Shown: positions 15,205 to 24,730, counted from the stretch's first letter. The stretch is DNA of 64,000 nt from Novosphingobium sp. G106 (GCF_019075875.1 NZ_JAHOOZ010000001.1:1488001-1552000); one strand, 5' to 3'. The notes: generated by a model not told the origin, from the letters alone. Numbers and translations: made by a program.

Positions 15205-18200
15205 TCATTCTCCGGCTAGGTCTGCGAGCAAAGCGCCCGCGCTGTTCGATCTGGGTTTCCACAGGCCGCGCTCGAGCGCCTCGGCGAGGCGGGCAGCGGT
15301 CTCGCGCAGCGCGGCCGGGTTCACCTCGGCCATGAAGGCGCGGACTTTCTCGTCCTCGATGAAGGCGGCGTGGACGGCGTCGAAATGATGATCGCGCACG
15401 GCGTGGGTCGTCGCGGCGAAAGCGAAGAGATAGTCGACCGAGGCGGCGATCTCGAAGGCGCCCTTGTAGCCGTGGCGCATGACGCCGGCGATCCATTTGG
15501 GATTGGTTACGCGGGCGCGGACGACGCGGCCGATCTCGTCCTCCAGCGTGCGGATCACCGGACGTTCCGGGCGGCTATGATCGTTGTGATAGGCGCGCGG
15601 CCGCTTGCCCGACAGATGCTCGACCGCCGAAGCGATACCGCCTTCGAACTGGTAGTAGTCGTCGCTGTCGAGCAGGTCGTGCTCGCGGTTGTCCTGGTTC
15701 TGCACGACGGCATCGGACTGGATCAGCCGCTCGGCGAAGAGACCGCGCTCGGCGTCTCCTTCGACGCCCGAGCCGTAAGCGTAGGAGCCCCAGTCGAGAT
15801 AGACGTTCGCCAGATCGGCGCGGTCCTGCCAGATCTTCTCATCGATCATCGCCTGGAGGCCTGCACCATAGGCCCCCGGTTTCGACCCGAACACGCGGTA
15901 GCCGGCACGGAGAGCGGCGGATTTAGCATCGCTGCCTTCCGCGATCAGTCGTTCCGCTTCGGCGCGGTGACGGGCCGCGGCGGGATTGTCTTCCTCAGGT
16001 TCCTCCAGTGCCATGACCGCGCGCGCGGCGGAATCGAGCAGGTCGATCTGTTCGGGAAAGGCATCGCGGAAGAAGCCCGACACCCGGAAGGTCACGTCGA
16101 CGCGCGGGCGGCCGAGCTCGACGACTTTCATCACCTCGAAGCCGATCACCCGGCCCGACGTCCAGTCCCAGCGCGGGCGAACGCCCATCAGCGCCAGGGC
16201 CTGGGCAATGTCGTCGCCGCCCGTGCGCATGTTGGCCGTGCCCCAGGCGGAGAGCGCCATGGCCTTGGGATATTCGCCCTCGGTCTGGAGGTAGTCGTCG
16301 ACCAACAACTGCGCCGAGCGTTGGCCGAGCTCCCAAGCGGTCGCGGTCGGCACCGAGCGGGTATCGACCGAATAGAAGTTGCGCCCCGTCGGGAGGACGT
16401 CGGGCCGCCCGCGCGTCGGGGCGCCGGAAGGACCCGGGGCGATGAAGCGCCCGGCGAGGCCGCACAGCAGGGCCGTGCGTTCGGCCCGCCCGCAGGCATC
16501 GACGCGGGGGGCGAGGTCATTGGCGATCGATGAAAGAACGGCGGCCGTCCTCTCCCCCACTTCGTCTCCGGGATGAGGGAGCGAGGAGACGAGGTTTGTA
16601 GCAAGCAATTCAAGCCGTTCGATCGTGTCGCCTACCGACCGCCACGGATCGGTCGTCACCGCATCGAGGAGAGTCGGGCGCGGTCCCGTCCACGCATCGC
16701 CCATCCGGCAATCGAGCGGATCGAAGCCCAGCGCGAGATCGTCCGCTATCGCTCGCAGCAGCGAGGCCTGGCCCGGCGTTTCATACCCACGTGGCGTGCG
16801 CGACAAGGCGATGAGCAGGTCGGTTCGCAGCCGGCCTTCGGGCGAGCTGGTGAACACATGCAGCCCATCGCGGATCTGCATTTCCTTGAGCTCGCACAGG
16901 TAGTTGTCGAGCGCCGCCAGTGCATCGTCGCCGTCCCCCACCGCACCGGCATCGGCATCGAGGCCCTGGCTGCGCGCGAGGTTCAGAATCTCGCCCTTGA
17001 GGTGGTTGATCCGCCGCGGGTCCATGCCGGCGGCGAGGTAGTATTCGTCGACCAGCGCTTCCAGCGCCTTGAGCGGCCCATAGCTTTCGGCGCGGGTCAG
17101 CGGCGGGGTCAGGTGATCGATGATCGCCGCGCCGATCCGCCGCTTGGCCTGGGTCCCTTCGCCCGGATCGTTGACGATGAAGGGATAGAGCTGCGGCACC
17201 GCGCCGGCGCAGATCTCGGGAAAGCAGGTCTCCGACAGCGCCAGCGCCTTGCCCGGCAGCCATTCGAGATTGCCGTGCTTGCCGACATGGACGACGGCAT
17301 GGGCTGCGAAATGGTGGTTCAGCCAGACGTGGAACGCCAGATAGGCATGCGGCGGCACGAGCGCCGGATCGTGATACGTCGTCTTGGGATCGACATTGTA
17401 CCCCCGCGCCGGCTGCACCGCGACGGCGACGTTGCCGAAGCGATGGACCGCGAGCTGGAACGCGCCATCGCGGACGAACGGATCGGCCTCGGGCTCGCCC
17501 CATTGCGCCAGAACGGCATTGCGGGCCTCCTGCGGCATCTCGGCGAAGGCTGCGCGGTAATCGCCCAGCGACAGAGCGACCTCACCGGGCCGTGCCACGG
17601 AATCGAGCGCATTGGTCACACCGCCAAGCATTATCCGCATCAGCGCAGCGCCGTCCCACGGTGCATCGCCGACAAAATAGCCCTCGTCGCGCAGCGCGGC
17701 GAGAATGGCGGCGGCGCTGGCGGGCGTGTCGAGGCCGACGCCGTTGCCGACCCGGCCGTCGCGGTTGGGGTAGTTGGCGAGCACCAGCGCGACGCGGCGC
17801 TCGGCCGGTGCAGCCTTGCGCAAACGCGCCCAGTTCGCCGCTAGACCCGCGACGAAAGCGACACGGTCCGGCGCGACCCTTGGCACAACGATGCCGCATT
17901 CGGTCAGCGCATCGAACCGCTCGGCGGCCTTGAACGCGACGGCGCGGGTGAACAGCCTTCCGTCGACTTCGGGCAGCGCGACGTTCATCGCCAGGTCGCG
18001 CGGGCCGAGCCCGCGAGGGCTGTCCTGCCAGGCGTCCTGTTCGATCCCGGCGAAGACCGTCTGAAGGATCGGGCAGTCGGCGTCTTCGAGTACGGAACCG
18101 ATCCGGTCCTCGCCCGGCGACGAGGCCGCGAAGGAGGTCGCGTTGAGGATGACGTCGGGCCGGATCTCGCCGATGACCCCGCGCAGCCAGTCGATGGCGA

Positions 18201-18936
18201 AAGGCTCGCGCAGCGCGCGGACATAAACGGCGGCGACATTGAGCCCGCGTTCGGCCAGCGCAGCGACCAGCGCATCCACGGCGTCGAGCGTGCCCGCCAC
18301 CATCAGCGCGCGATAGAAGCAGACCAGCGCGACCGGCCGCCCCTCTATCCAGTGCCCGCGCAGATCGGCGAGCGTTGGCCGTTCGGTGCCCGGCAGGTAG
18401 AGCCCGGCATCGACCACCGGCACCGGATCGTCGGGCTCGCCGATGTCCCGGCCGATCAGCCGCGCAGCGTGGCGCAGGAAGGCACCGGCATTGGCGATCC
18501 CGCCTTGCCGCAGATAATCGCGCAGGCGTTCGCGGATATCCTGCGGGACGGTCGAGGCTGCATCGAGCGCGGGATCGGGCTCGCGGCCGTCGGCAATCGC
18601 GGCAAAGGCGATGCCTTTCTCGCGCGAGACGCGGGCGATCTCGTCAACGCCGTAGGGCCAGTAGCTCTTGCCGCCGAGCAGCACGACGCAGACGAAGCGG
18701 GCCTGGGCGATCACCTTCTCGACGTAGAGATCGACCGAATAGGGATGCTTGAGCTGGAGCAGGTTGACCAGCCGGATCGACGGCGCGCCCTCACCCAAGG
18801 TCGCCGCCGCCTTGGCGAAGCAGACGAGTTCGCTGTCCGCCACGGTCAGGAACACGATGTCGCCCGGCGACTGGGCAAGGTCGATCGCCTCGTCGCCGTT
18901 CGAAACCGTACCGGGTGTGGCGGCCAGCAGATGCAT
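15205..18936 (-). CDS. cobN: Aerobic cobaltochelatase subunit CobN
   Basis: The 1243-residue large subunit of the ATP-dependent cobalt chelatase that inserts Co2+ into hydrogenobyrinic acid a,c-diamide. CobN/Mg-chelatase H blocks are present: FYRALMVAGTLDAVDALVAAL around residue 210, VLANYPNRDGRVGNGVGLDTPAS around 390, HVGKHGNLEWLPGK around 545 and RINHLKGEILNLARSQG around 645. The ATG at 18936 shares bases with the cobW stop (TGATG). The AAA+ partners CobS/CobT of the chelatase are not in the window. Length is typical for CobN. Confidence 0.96.
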   Translation of the reverse strand: MHLLAATPGTVSNGDEAIDLAQSPGDIVFLTVADSELVCFAKAAATLGEGAPSIRLVNLLQLKHPYSVDLYVEKVIAQARFVCVVLLGGKSYWPYGVDEIARVSREKGIAFAAIADGREPDPALDAASTVPQDIRERLRDYLRQGGIANAGAFLRHAARLIGRDIGEPDDPVPVVDAGLYLPGTERPTLADLRGHWIEGRPVALVCFYRALMVAGTLDAVDALVAALAERGLNVAAVYVRALREPFAIDWLRGVIGEIRPDVILNATSFAASSPGEDRIGSVLEDADCPILQTVFAGIEQDAWQDSPRGLGPRDLAMNVALPEVDGRLFTRAVAFKAAERFDALTECGIVVPRVAPDRVAFVAGLAANWARLRKAAPAERRVALVLANYPNRDGRVGNGVGLDTPASAAAILAALRDEGYFVGDAPWDGAALMRIMLGGVTNALDSVARPGEVALSLGDYRAAFAEMPQEARNAVLAQWGEPEADPFVRDGAFQLAVHRFGNVAVAVQPARGYNVDPKTTYHDPALVPPHAYLAFHVWLNHHFAAHAVVHVGKHGNLEWLPGKALALSETCFPEICAGAVPQLYPFIVNDPGEGTQAKRRIGAAIIDHLTPPLTRAESYGPLKALEALVDEYYLAAGMDPRRINHLKGEILNLARSQGLDADAGAVGDGDDALAALDNYLCELKEMQIRDGLHVFTSSPEGRLRTDLLIALSRTPRGYETPGQASLLRAIADDLALGFDPLDCRMGDAWTGPRPTLLDAVTTDPWRSVGDTIERLELLATNLVSSLPHPGDEVGERTAAVLSSIANDLAPRVDACGRAERTALLCGLAGRFIAPGPSGAPTRGRPDVLPTGRNFYSVDTRSVPTATAWELGQRSAQLLVDDYLQTEGEYPKAMALSAWGTANMRTGGDDIAQALALMGVRPRWDWTSGRVIGFEVMKVVELGRPRVDVTFRVSGFFRDAFPEQIDLLDSAARAVMALEEPEEDNPAAARHRAEAERLIAEGSDAKSAALRAGYRVFGSKPGAYGAGLQAMIDEKIWQDRADLANVYLDWGSYAYGSGVEGDAERGLFAERLIQSDAVVQNQDNREHDLLDSDDYYQFEGGIASAVEHLSGKRPRAYHNDHSRPERPVIRTLEDEIGRVVRARVTNPKWIAGVMRHGYKGAFEIAASVDYLFAFAATTHAVRDHHFDAVHAAFIEDEKVRAFMAEVNPAALRETAARLAEALERGLWKPRSNSAGALLADLAGE

Positions 18937-19970
18937 CAACCGAGCACCGCGCCCAGCGCCGTCCCGATCGCCGCCTGGTCGAGCCCCTGCTGGCCTATCA
19001 CCACGAGCTGCGATTGCTGCACCTCGCCTGGCGCCCAGGCGCGGTCGTAGTAGTGCTGGATCCGTGGGCCTACCGCCTGGATCACCAGCCGCGCCGGACG
19101 ACCTGCCACCGCGACCATGCCCTTCATGCGCAGCACGTCATGCTCGGCGATCAGCGCCGACATTGCGGCAAGCAGCGGTGCCACGTTGCCGACTGCGCCG
19201 CCCTTGACCACGAAGCTGTCGAAATCGTCGTGATCGTGATCGGGATCGGCGTCGTGATGCGACGGGCGCGCTTCGAGATCGTCCTCGGCGCCGGCGAACA
19301 GGCCCAGCAGCACGGCGGCATCGACGGCGCCATGATCGGCCCGCACAATCTTCACCCCGCCGCGGGTGTCGCCGGCGATATCGGCCTCGATCTTCGTCAG
19401 CGTCTCGCCATCGACGAGGTCGGACTTGTTGAGAATGACGAGATCGGCGCAGGCGAGCTGGTCCTCGTAGAGTTCCTCCAGCGGGCTGTCGTGATCGAGC
19501 GAGGGATCGGCCGCGCGCGCCAGGGCCAGCGCCGCCTCGTCGGTGGCGAAGCGGCCCGCGGCGACGGCATCGGCATCGATCAGCGCGACCACGCCGTCGA
19601 CCGTCGCGCGGGTGCGGATGTCGGGCCACTGGAACGCTTTGACCAGCGGCTTGGGCAGCGCGAGGCCAGAGGTCTCGATGATGATGTGCTCGGGCGGATT
19701 GGGCCGGTCGAGCAGCTTCATCATCGTCGGCAGGAAATCGTCGGCCACCGTGCAGCAGATGCAGCCGTTGGCCAGCTCGACGATGTCGTCCTCGGGACAA
19801 GCTTCGTCGTTGCAGCCGCGCAGCAGTTCACCGTCGACCCCGACATCGCCGAACTCGTTGACGATCAGCGCCAGCCGCCGGCCCTTGGCGTTCTGCAGCA
19901 GATGCCGGATCAGCGTGGTCTTGCCCGCCCCCAGGAAGCCGGTGATCACAGTCGTCGGAACCTTGCTCAT
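18936..19970 (-). CDS. cobW: CobW-type metal-binding GTPase
   Basis: A COG0523 G3E GTPase of 344 residues; CobW proteins are thought to deliver Co2+ for cobalamin synthesis. A Walker A motif GFLGAGKTTL lies at residues 11-20, the metal-binding GCICCT near 69, NKSDLVD (G4) near 178, and a histidine/aspartate-rich loop (SHHDADPDHDHDD) near 235 typical of metal-handling members. The start overlaps the PepSY gene stop by 4 bases and the stop overlaps cobN, so the three are translationally coupled. Cobalt specificity is inferred from location. Confidence 0.94.
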   Translation of the reverse strand: MSKVPTTVITGFLGAGKTTLIRHLLQNAKGRRLALIVNEFGDVGVDGELLRGCNDEACPEDDIVELANGCICCTVADDFLPTMMKLLDRPNPPEHIIIETSGLALPKPLVKAFQWPDIRTRATVDGVVALIDADAVAAGRFATDEAALALARAADPSLDHDSPLEELYEDQLACADLVILNKSDLVDGETLTKIEADIAGDTRGGVKIVRADHGAVDAAVLLGLFAGAEDDLEARPSHHDADPDHDHDDFDSFVVKGGAVGNVAPLLAAMSALIAEHDVLRMKGMVAVAGRPARLVIQAVGPRIQHYYDRAWAPGEVQQSQLVVIGQQGLDQAAIGTALGAVLG

Positions 19971-21454
19971 GTCTTTACTCCTGTTCGAATTCTGTCGGTG
20001 TGTCGCGATTTTCCGTCACGGAGCAGGCGTTTCCAGCCAAGCCAGACGCCGCTTATCGAGGTGACGAGGCCAAGCAGTGACAGGCTCCACAGCACGACGT
20101 CCCAGAGCGGGCGCCGCTGCGTCAGCGCATTGAGGTCCCACTTGTGCAGCAGGTCGAACAGCCAGCGATAGGTGCGGCCTTTCGCGTCGATCGTGCCCAG
20201 CACTTCGCCGGTATCGGGCGCGATATGGACCCAGGTCGCCGCAGGATCGCCGAACCGTATCCGCGTGACGGGAAGGCGCGGCAGGGAACCGGCTTCGTAC
20301 CAGTAGGCGTCGGGCGCAGTCAGATGGTCGATGCCGAGGATCGGAGCATGAGGAACCAGCCGCGCGGCGACTTGCTCGATTCGGCCCTGCGGCATGCGGA
20401 AAGGTTGAAACGTCCGTCCGTTGAGAACCCGTTGCTTGCCTGAAGCCCGCGAAACCAGCAGCAACGGCTGCCCCACAGCGGAGATGGCTTCGACGCGCAC
20501 GGCCCCTGCCGCTTTCAGTCCGTCGACAGTCGGTGGCACGGCATCCCCGGCATAGTCACGCAGCGCCGCGTCAGAAATGCCGTCGCTGCGAAACAGGCGT
20601 CCCGGATCGACCGACAGCCAACCGCTGAATATCCAGGCGATCAAGGCCAGGCCGCCGACCAGCCCGGCGACATGATGCCAGAGCATCCAGCCGTGATAGG
20701 GCGTCACGCGGCCGCCCTTGAAGCGGCGGCGCCCCAGGCGGGTGCGCAGGATGCCGATCCACAGACCGGTCACGCCGGCCGCGATGCAGGGCCCCGAGAC
20801 CCAGAGCACCACTTGCCGCCAGGCCTCGCCATTCTGGCGCAGCACCGTCGGATAGATCCAGTGAGGTACCGAACCCAACCAGTTCCACACGCGTTCGCTA
20901 TGGCTGGTTTCCTGGACGACATCACCCGTGCTCGACGAGACATAGATCTCGCTTCCGACCGGATCGCCCAGCGAGGCTTTCCATAGAGGGCGATGCTTGT
21001 CGAACCCGCCCGCTACGGTCCACTGATCACGTTCGATCTGTTTGAGAGCGCTCACGTGTGCGCGGCCGAAGCCTTCCGCAACCCGACGCGCCATTGCCGC
21101 ATCAACTGGCGCGATGGCCCGCCCGACCTCGGCCGAAATGGCGCTTGGCTTGCCCTCCCACGGCGTGATCCGCCAGACCGGGTGCCCGTCGCGCATCTCC
21201 AGCACTATCGAGCGGAGGCCGGCCTGCTGCGGCGCCGGCGCGGTCACCGCCGACCAATCGATCGGCTGTAGATGCGCGAGCCGCTCTGCCCGGGTCAGCG
21301 ACGGATAGGGCACGTAGATCATGACCAGGCCCGACACGAACCAGATCGCGAACAGCAAGCAGCTGCCGATCCCGATCCAGCGATGGATCAGGTAGAGCCA
21401 GCGCCGGACCATACGGCCCGGCGCTGTTCTGGTATGAGCCTTAGAAGCGGGCAC
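19967..21454 (-). CDS. PepSY-associated TM-helix protein, putative reductase partner of TonB receptor
   Basis: A 495-residue PepSY_TM-type membrane protein. An N-terminal helix at about 27-50 (HRWIGIGSCLLFAIWFVSGLVMIY), two helices at about 216-285, and a C-terminal helix near 455-475 frame two periplasmic PepSY-like regions. Histidines in LIHRWIG, GWMLWHHVAG and DLLHKWDLN fit the conserved His positions of this family, some members of which are linked to iron-chelate reduction. The start overlaps the upstream receptor stop by 14 bases and the stop overlaps cobW. The B12 riboswitch and cobalt genes suggest it handles a corrinoid or cobalt chelate rather than a siderophore; that is inference. 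Confidence 0.85.
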   Translation of the reverse strand: MPASKAHTRTAPGRMVRRWLYLIHRWIGIGSCLLFAIWFVSGLVMIYVPYPSLTRAERLAHLQPIDWSAVTAPAPQQAGLRSIVLEMRDGHPVWRITPWEGKPSAISAEVGRAIAPVDAAMARRVAEGFGRAHVSALKQIERDQWTVAGGFDKHRPLWKASLGDPVGSEIYVSSSTGDVVQETSHSERVWNWLGSVPHWIYPTVLRQNGEAWRQVVLWVSGPCIAAGVTGLWIGILRTRLGRRRFKGGRVTPYHGWMLWHHVAGLVGGLALIAWIFSGWLSVDPGRLFRSDGISDAALRDYAGDAVPPTVDGLKAAGAVRVEAISAVGQPLLLVSRASGKQRVLNGRTFQPFRMPQGRIEQVAARLVPHAPILGIDHLTAPDAYWYEAGSLPRLPVTRIRFGDPAATWVHIAPDTGEVLGTIDAKGRTYRWLFDLLHKWDLNALTQRRPLWDVVLWSLSLLGLVTSISGVWLGWKRLLRDGKSRHTDRIRTGVKT

Positions 21455-23630
21455 GCAGCGCCACGTCGAACGAACGCGGCCTCCCCAGGATCCACTGCTC
21501 GTCGTTGTAGGTCGTGACCGCGTAGGCCTTGTCGAACAGGTTGTAGACGCGGACGTCGATCGCGACGTTTTCGATCAGCGCATAGGACAGCGAGGCATCG
21601 ACCACGGCATAGCCGGGCACCTTGAACAAGTTGGCATCGTCCGAATAGCGCTTGCCGACATAGCGCAGGCTGGCCCGTGCCTGGAGCTTTTCGATCGGAT
21701 CCCAGCGCAGCGACAGGTTGCCCGCGATTTCGGCGATGCCGGCGGGTGTCTTGCCATTGTAGTTGAAGCCGCCGCTGATGAAGTCGTCGTACTTTGCATC
21801 GAGCACCGTGCCGTTCGCCTCGATCCCGAAGCCCTCGGGCAGATCGATCGCCACCGAGGCTTCGATACCCTTGGCCGAGCGCTGTCCGACCTGCTCGATC
21901 GGGCTCGTCAGGGTCTTCTGTGCCAGGAGGTTGTTCTTGACGATGCGGTAGGCCGCCAGCGTCGCCGAACCGCGCCCACCCAGGAAGCTGGCCTTGACGC
22001 CAAATTCGATCTGGTTGCCCGTCGCGTTGCTGAACGCGACCTGCCCGGTCGAATAGGTCGTCAGCGTGCCGAGCGGATCGACGCCGGTCGAATATTGGCC
22101 GTAGAGCGAGATGTTGGAAGTCGGCTGATAGATCGCGCCGACGCGCCAGGTCGTGTTGCTCAGCTTCTTGTCGAGCACCTGCGTTTCGCTGCTGATCGTG
22201 CTGCCGGTGTAGTTGAGAGTCCAGCGGCGGACACGGTCGTGTTCGTAACGGAGCCCGCCGACAAGCGAAATCTGGTCGTTCAGCTTCAGCCGATCCTCGG
22301 CGAAGAAGGCATATTCGTTGGTGCGCGTGCGGAAGCGCGGTGCGATGCCCTGGGTATCGAAGAACAGGCCCGGGTTGAAGTTGCGGGGGTTGACCTCGTC
22401 TTCCTGCAGGTCCGATCCGAAGTCGTTCGAATAGGTCAGCTTAACCAGATTCACGTCGAAGCCGGCAACCAGGGTGTTGCTGACCCCGTTACCGATAGGC
22501 GTCTCGAGCTTGATGCTTCCCTGATCCCCGATTTGGGTCTGGTCGTGATCGATGCCGAGATTGTCGGTGCGGTAGATCAGACCTGGCGTTCCCGGATCGG
22601 AATTGTAGCCGTTGGGACAGAAGCCGTCGGCGCCGATCCAGCAATAAGACTCCAGATCCTTGAACAGGCGCCGGCTCGTCAGGCGGTAGGCGGTGTTGGT
22701 GAAGGTCAGTGTGTCGCTCGGCGACCAATCGGCCGTGAGCGTAGTGCGGTTGTCACGGTAATGCAGGTCGGCGTCGGCAACGTTGTAATTGCGCTTGCGG
22801 ATCGAGGTGTCGAGCTTGCCGTTGATCAGCGGCGTACCGAAATATTCCATCGGGCGCTGGTTGCCATAGTCGTCGCGCAGCGTGAGCGAGAAGCTGCCGC
22901 TGGGTGCAAAGCGGAGTGCACCGGACAGCGCGTAGCTTTCCGACTTGCCGCGCTCGACGTAGCCGTCCGCGCGGCGATAGGAGCCATCCACGCGGAACGA
23001 GAACAGGTCGCCCAGCGGACCACCCAGGCCAGCGCCCGCGCGGAAGCTGTTCTGCGAGCCATAGCCGACCTCGGCCTGGGCACGGAGGCGATCGGTGTTG
23101 GGCTGCCGCGTGACGACGTTGATCGCGCCTCCGAGCGCGCCCTGGCCGTAGAGTACCGAAGCCGGGCCGCTCAGCACTTCGATCCGGTCGGCCATCCAGG
23201 GGTCGGTCGGGAAAGTGATCGTGCCCGCCACCGGGAAAAGTCGGACGCCGTCGATCAGTTGCAGCACCGAACCCTGCCCGGCAAAGCCGCGCGCGGAAAG
23301 CGCGGTGCCACCGTTGCCCGGATTGGCAACGCTGACGATGCCCGGCGCGCGCGTCACCGCATCCTGGATGCTGAGATCGCCGCGCGCGCGCAGCGTCTCG
23401 CCGTCGACGATGGCGATTGAGGCCGGCGTCTCGAGCACCGAGAGGCCCAGCCGGCTGCCGGTGGACTGCGTGGTATCGAGCGCGGCCGTGCGCTGGCCGA
23501 CGACGAGGATGCTGTCCGCGTCGCGATCCGCAGTATCGGCCGCGTCGTCGGCATGGGCCATCGCGGGTGCAATGCCGGCCAGAGTGCAAGCCAAAGCAAT
23601 GCGGGAAATGCTGGAAAACGTATTCTTCAT
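21441..23630 (-). CDS. TonB-dependent receptor under B12 riboswitch control
   Basis: A 729-residue outer-membrane receptor: signal peptide ending MAHA, a TonB box in DSILVVGQR, a plug domain (SVLETPASIAIVDGETL and VLYGQGALGGAINVVTRQP), then a long barrel finishing in the terminal F of ALRARF. It resembles siderophore/FhuA-type receptors (IEVLSGPASVLYGQGALGG) more than BtuB. First gene of the operon with PepSY protein, cobW, cobN, cobO and bluB, and controlled by riboswitch 2. Likely ligand is a corrinoid, cobalt chelate or cobaltophore; the sequence alone does not decide. Confidence 0.9.
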   Translation of the reverse strand: MKNTFSSISRIALACTLAGIAPAMAHADDAADTADRDADSILVVGQRTAALDTTQSTGSRLGLSVLETPASIAIVDGETLRARGDLSIQDAVTRAPGIVSVANPGNGGTALSARGFAGQGSVLQLIDGVRLFPVAGTITFPTDPWMADRIEVLSGPASVLYGQGALGGAINVVTRQPNTDRLRAQAEVGYGSQNSFRAGAGLGGPLGDLFSFRVDGSYRRADGYVERGKSESYALSGALRFAPSGSFSLTLRDDYGNQRPMEYFGTPLINGKLDTSIRKRNYNVADADLHYRDNRTTLTADWSPSDTLTFTNTAYRLTSRRLFKDLESYCWIGADGFCPNGYNSDPGTPGLIYRTDNLGIDHDQTQIGDQGSIKLETPIGNGVSNTLVAGFDVNLVKLTYSNDFGSDLQEDEVNPRNFNPGLFFDTQGIAPRFRTRTNEYAFFAEDRLKLNDQISLVGGLRYEHDRVRRWTLNYTGSTISSETQVLDKKLSNTTWRVGAIYQPTSNISLYGQYSTGVDPLGTLTTYSTGQVAFSNATGNQIEFGVKASFLGGRGSATLAAYRIVKNNLLAQKTLTSPIEQVGQRSAKGIEASVAIDLPEGFGIEANGTVLDAKYDDFISGGFNYNGKTPAGIAEIAGNLSLRWDPIEKLQARASLRYVGKRYSDDANLFKVPGYAVVDASLSYALIENVAIDVRVYNLFDKAYAVTTYNDEQWILGRPRSFDVALRARF

Positions 23631-23637
23631 TCGGAGT

Positions 23638-23645
23638 TACCCCAT
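23638..23645 (-). promoter_or_regulatory. ATGGGGTA element before the second receptor gene
   Basis: The minus strand carries the octamer ATGGGGTA ending 7 bases before the ATG at 23630, matching the element before btuB (12679-12686). No other Shine-Dalgarno-like sequence is seen at proper distance, so this may be the regulated ribosome-binding region. Confidence 0.4.
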
Positions 23646-23821
23646 CGGCGTCAGTCGACGTCGGGCGGGGGCGTGCCGTTCGCGAACGGTCGGCACGCGC
23701 AGCGGCCGGACGCCTGGGCGACCGTCGCACGTCTCCGATGCGGCCCCTGCCGCTCGTTCGTCGCTCAGACGGAGTACACCGTGCCGCGGCCATCCCCTGG
23801 ACCAAGGCAAGAGCGACCAGA

Positions 23822-24052
23822 CGCCGGCAGGTCTCCTGGCTCGCGGGTCATAGCTTGATGCACGGCCTTCCCAGGCCTCGCAGGAGTTAGCGTCCGGCCC
23901 AGTGGCTGGCGGCTCGGGGCTGTCTGCCCGGCCGCACATGTACATCGCGCTCGCCGCTTACAGTTGCAGGGACAGCCTCGGATTCGGAGGACAGGATTGC
24001 GCCTGCCGCCCTCACCGCGTTCCCATTTTAAGCCTCTTGCGAGGCACCGGCG
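23822..24052 (-). promoter_or_regulatory. Cobalamin riboswitch 2 (upstream of TonB-PepSY-cobWNO-bluB)
   Basis: On the minus strand the B12 box AGCCAGGAGACCTGCC is at 23841-23826, preceded by GACCCGCG; the core GTCCCTGCAACTGTAAGCGG is at about 23973-23954. A closing stem can form between CGCCGG at 24052-24047 and CCGGCG at 23827-23822. It precedes the receptor gene at 23630 in the same orientation, about 190 bases upstream. Repression of the operon by cobalamin is expected. Confidence 0.93.
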
Positions 24053-24133
24053 CGATCATTGCCCACCGCGGTCGAACCGCTGCATGGACGGCGGCTGGTT
24101 AGACAGGTGCGGCGATCTGCGCAAGCCGTTTGG

Positions 24134-24697
24134 CTATCCGGCGGTCAGGCCCTGCAACCGCCAGCGGCGATTGAACGAGAGCGAAGTCTCGGAAAGCGGC
24201 GCGATATCGATGTTGAGCGTGGTCTCGAGCGGGCATCCCAGCGCATGGGCGATTGCCGCGCGGATCACCGCGGGATGGGTGATTGCCAGCACCGTGGCCT
24301 CGGTTTCGGCGATCCGGTCGAGCCACGGCCCGACCCGCGCTGCGACTGCCACAAGTGTTTCGCCGCGAGGAGCGCCAGATGCAGGCTCGGCCAGCCAGAG
24401 CGCTAGTCCGGTCGGATCGGAGCCTTGCAGTTCGATGAGGCTGTGGCCCGTCCAGTCGCCGTGGTCGCTATCGGCGAGAATCGTTTCGACCTCAGCCGCG
24501 ACGCCCATCAACGAGGCCGTTTCGCGCGCTGCAGGGTCGGGCGCGACGAAGGCGATTGCCGGCACAGGACCGCCCAGAACCCGCGCAGCGGCCAAGCGTC
24601 GCCCTCCCTCGTCGAGCGGCTCGTCACGGCGCGGAAATGCCGCCGTCCGGCTCGCGGCGGTCGCGCCGCAGCATAGCAGTCTGAGGCGCGTGGCCAG
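24134..24697 (-). CDS. Histidine-phosphatase-fold protein with RHG replaced by CCG
   Basis: The frame aligns with the histidine phosphatase family from LRLLCCGATAAS through DEPLDEGGRRLAAARVL to VLAITHPAVIRAAIAHALG. Where active enzymes have RHG this has CCG, so the phospho-accepting histidine is absent, although the second histidine (THPAVIR) remains. The frame begins with no ATG or GTG in range: TTG at 24595 would drop the motif region, whereas CTG at 24697 has a GGAGG site 6 bases upstream, so I favour a CTG start (about 187 residues). It diverges from riboswitch 3 and cbtBA, and such genes are often near cobalamin loci. Probably a non-catalytic or altered member. Confidence 0.7.
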   Translation of the reverse strand: MATRLRLLCCGATAASRTAAFPRRDEPLDEGGRRLAAARVLGGPVPAIAFVAPDPAARETASLMGVAAEVETILADSDHGDWTGHSLIELQGSDPTGLALWLAEPASGAPRGETLVAVAARVGPWLDRIAETEATVLAITHPAVIRAAIAHALGCPLETTLNIDIAPLSETSLSFNRRWRLQGLTAG

Positions 24698-24730
24698 GAA
24701 ACACCTCCGCGGGAGATTGACGCCGCGGCT

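Noticed and set aside
23631..24133. Protein-coding gene between the second receptor and the phosphatase homologue
   Set aside because: The stretch is occupied by riboswitch 2 and the receptor leader; short frames there have no support.
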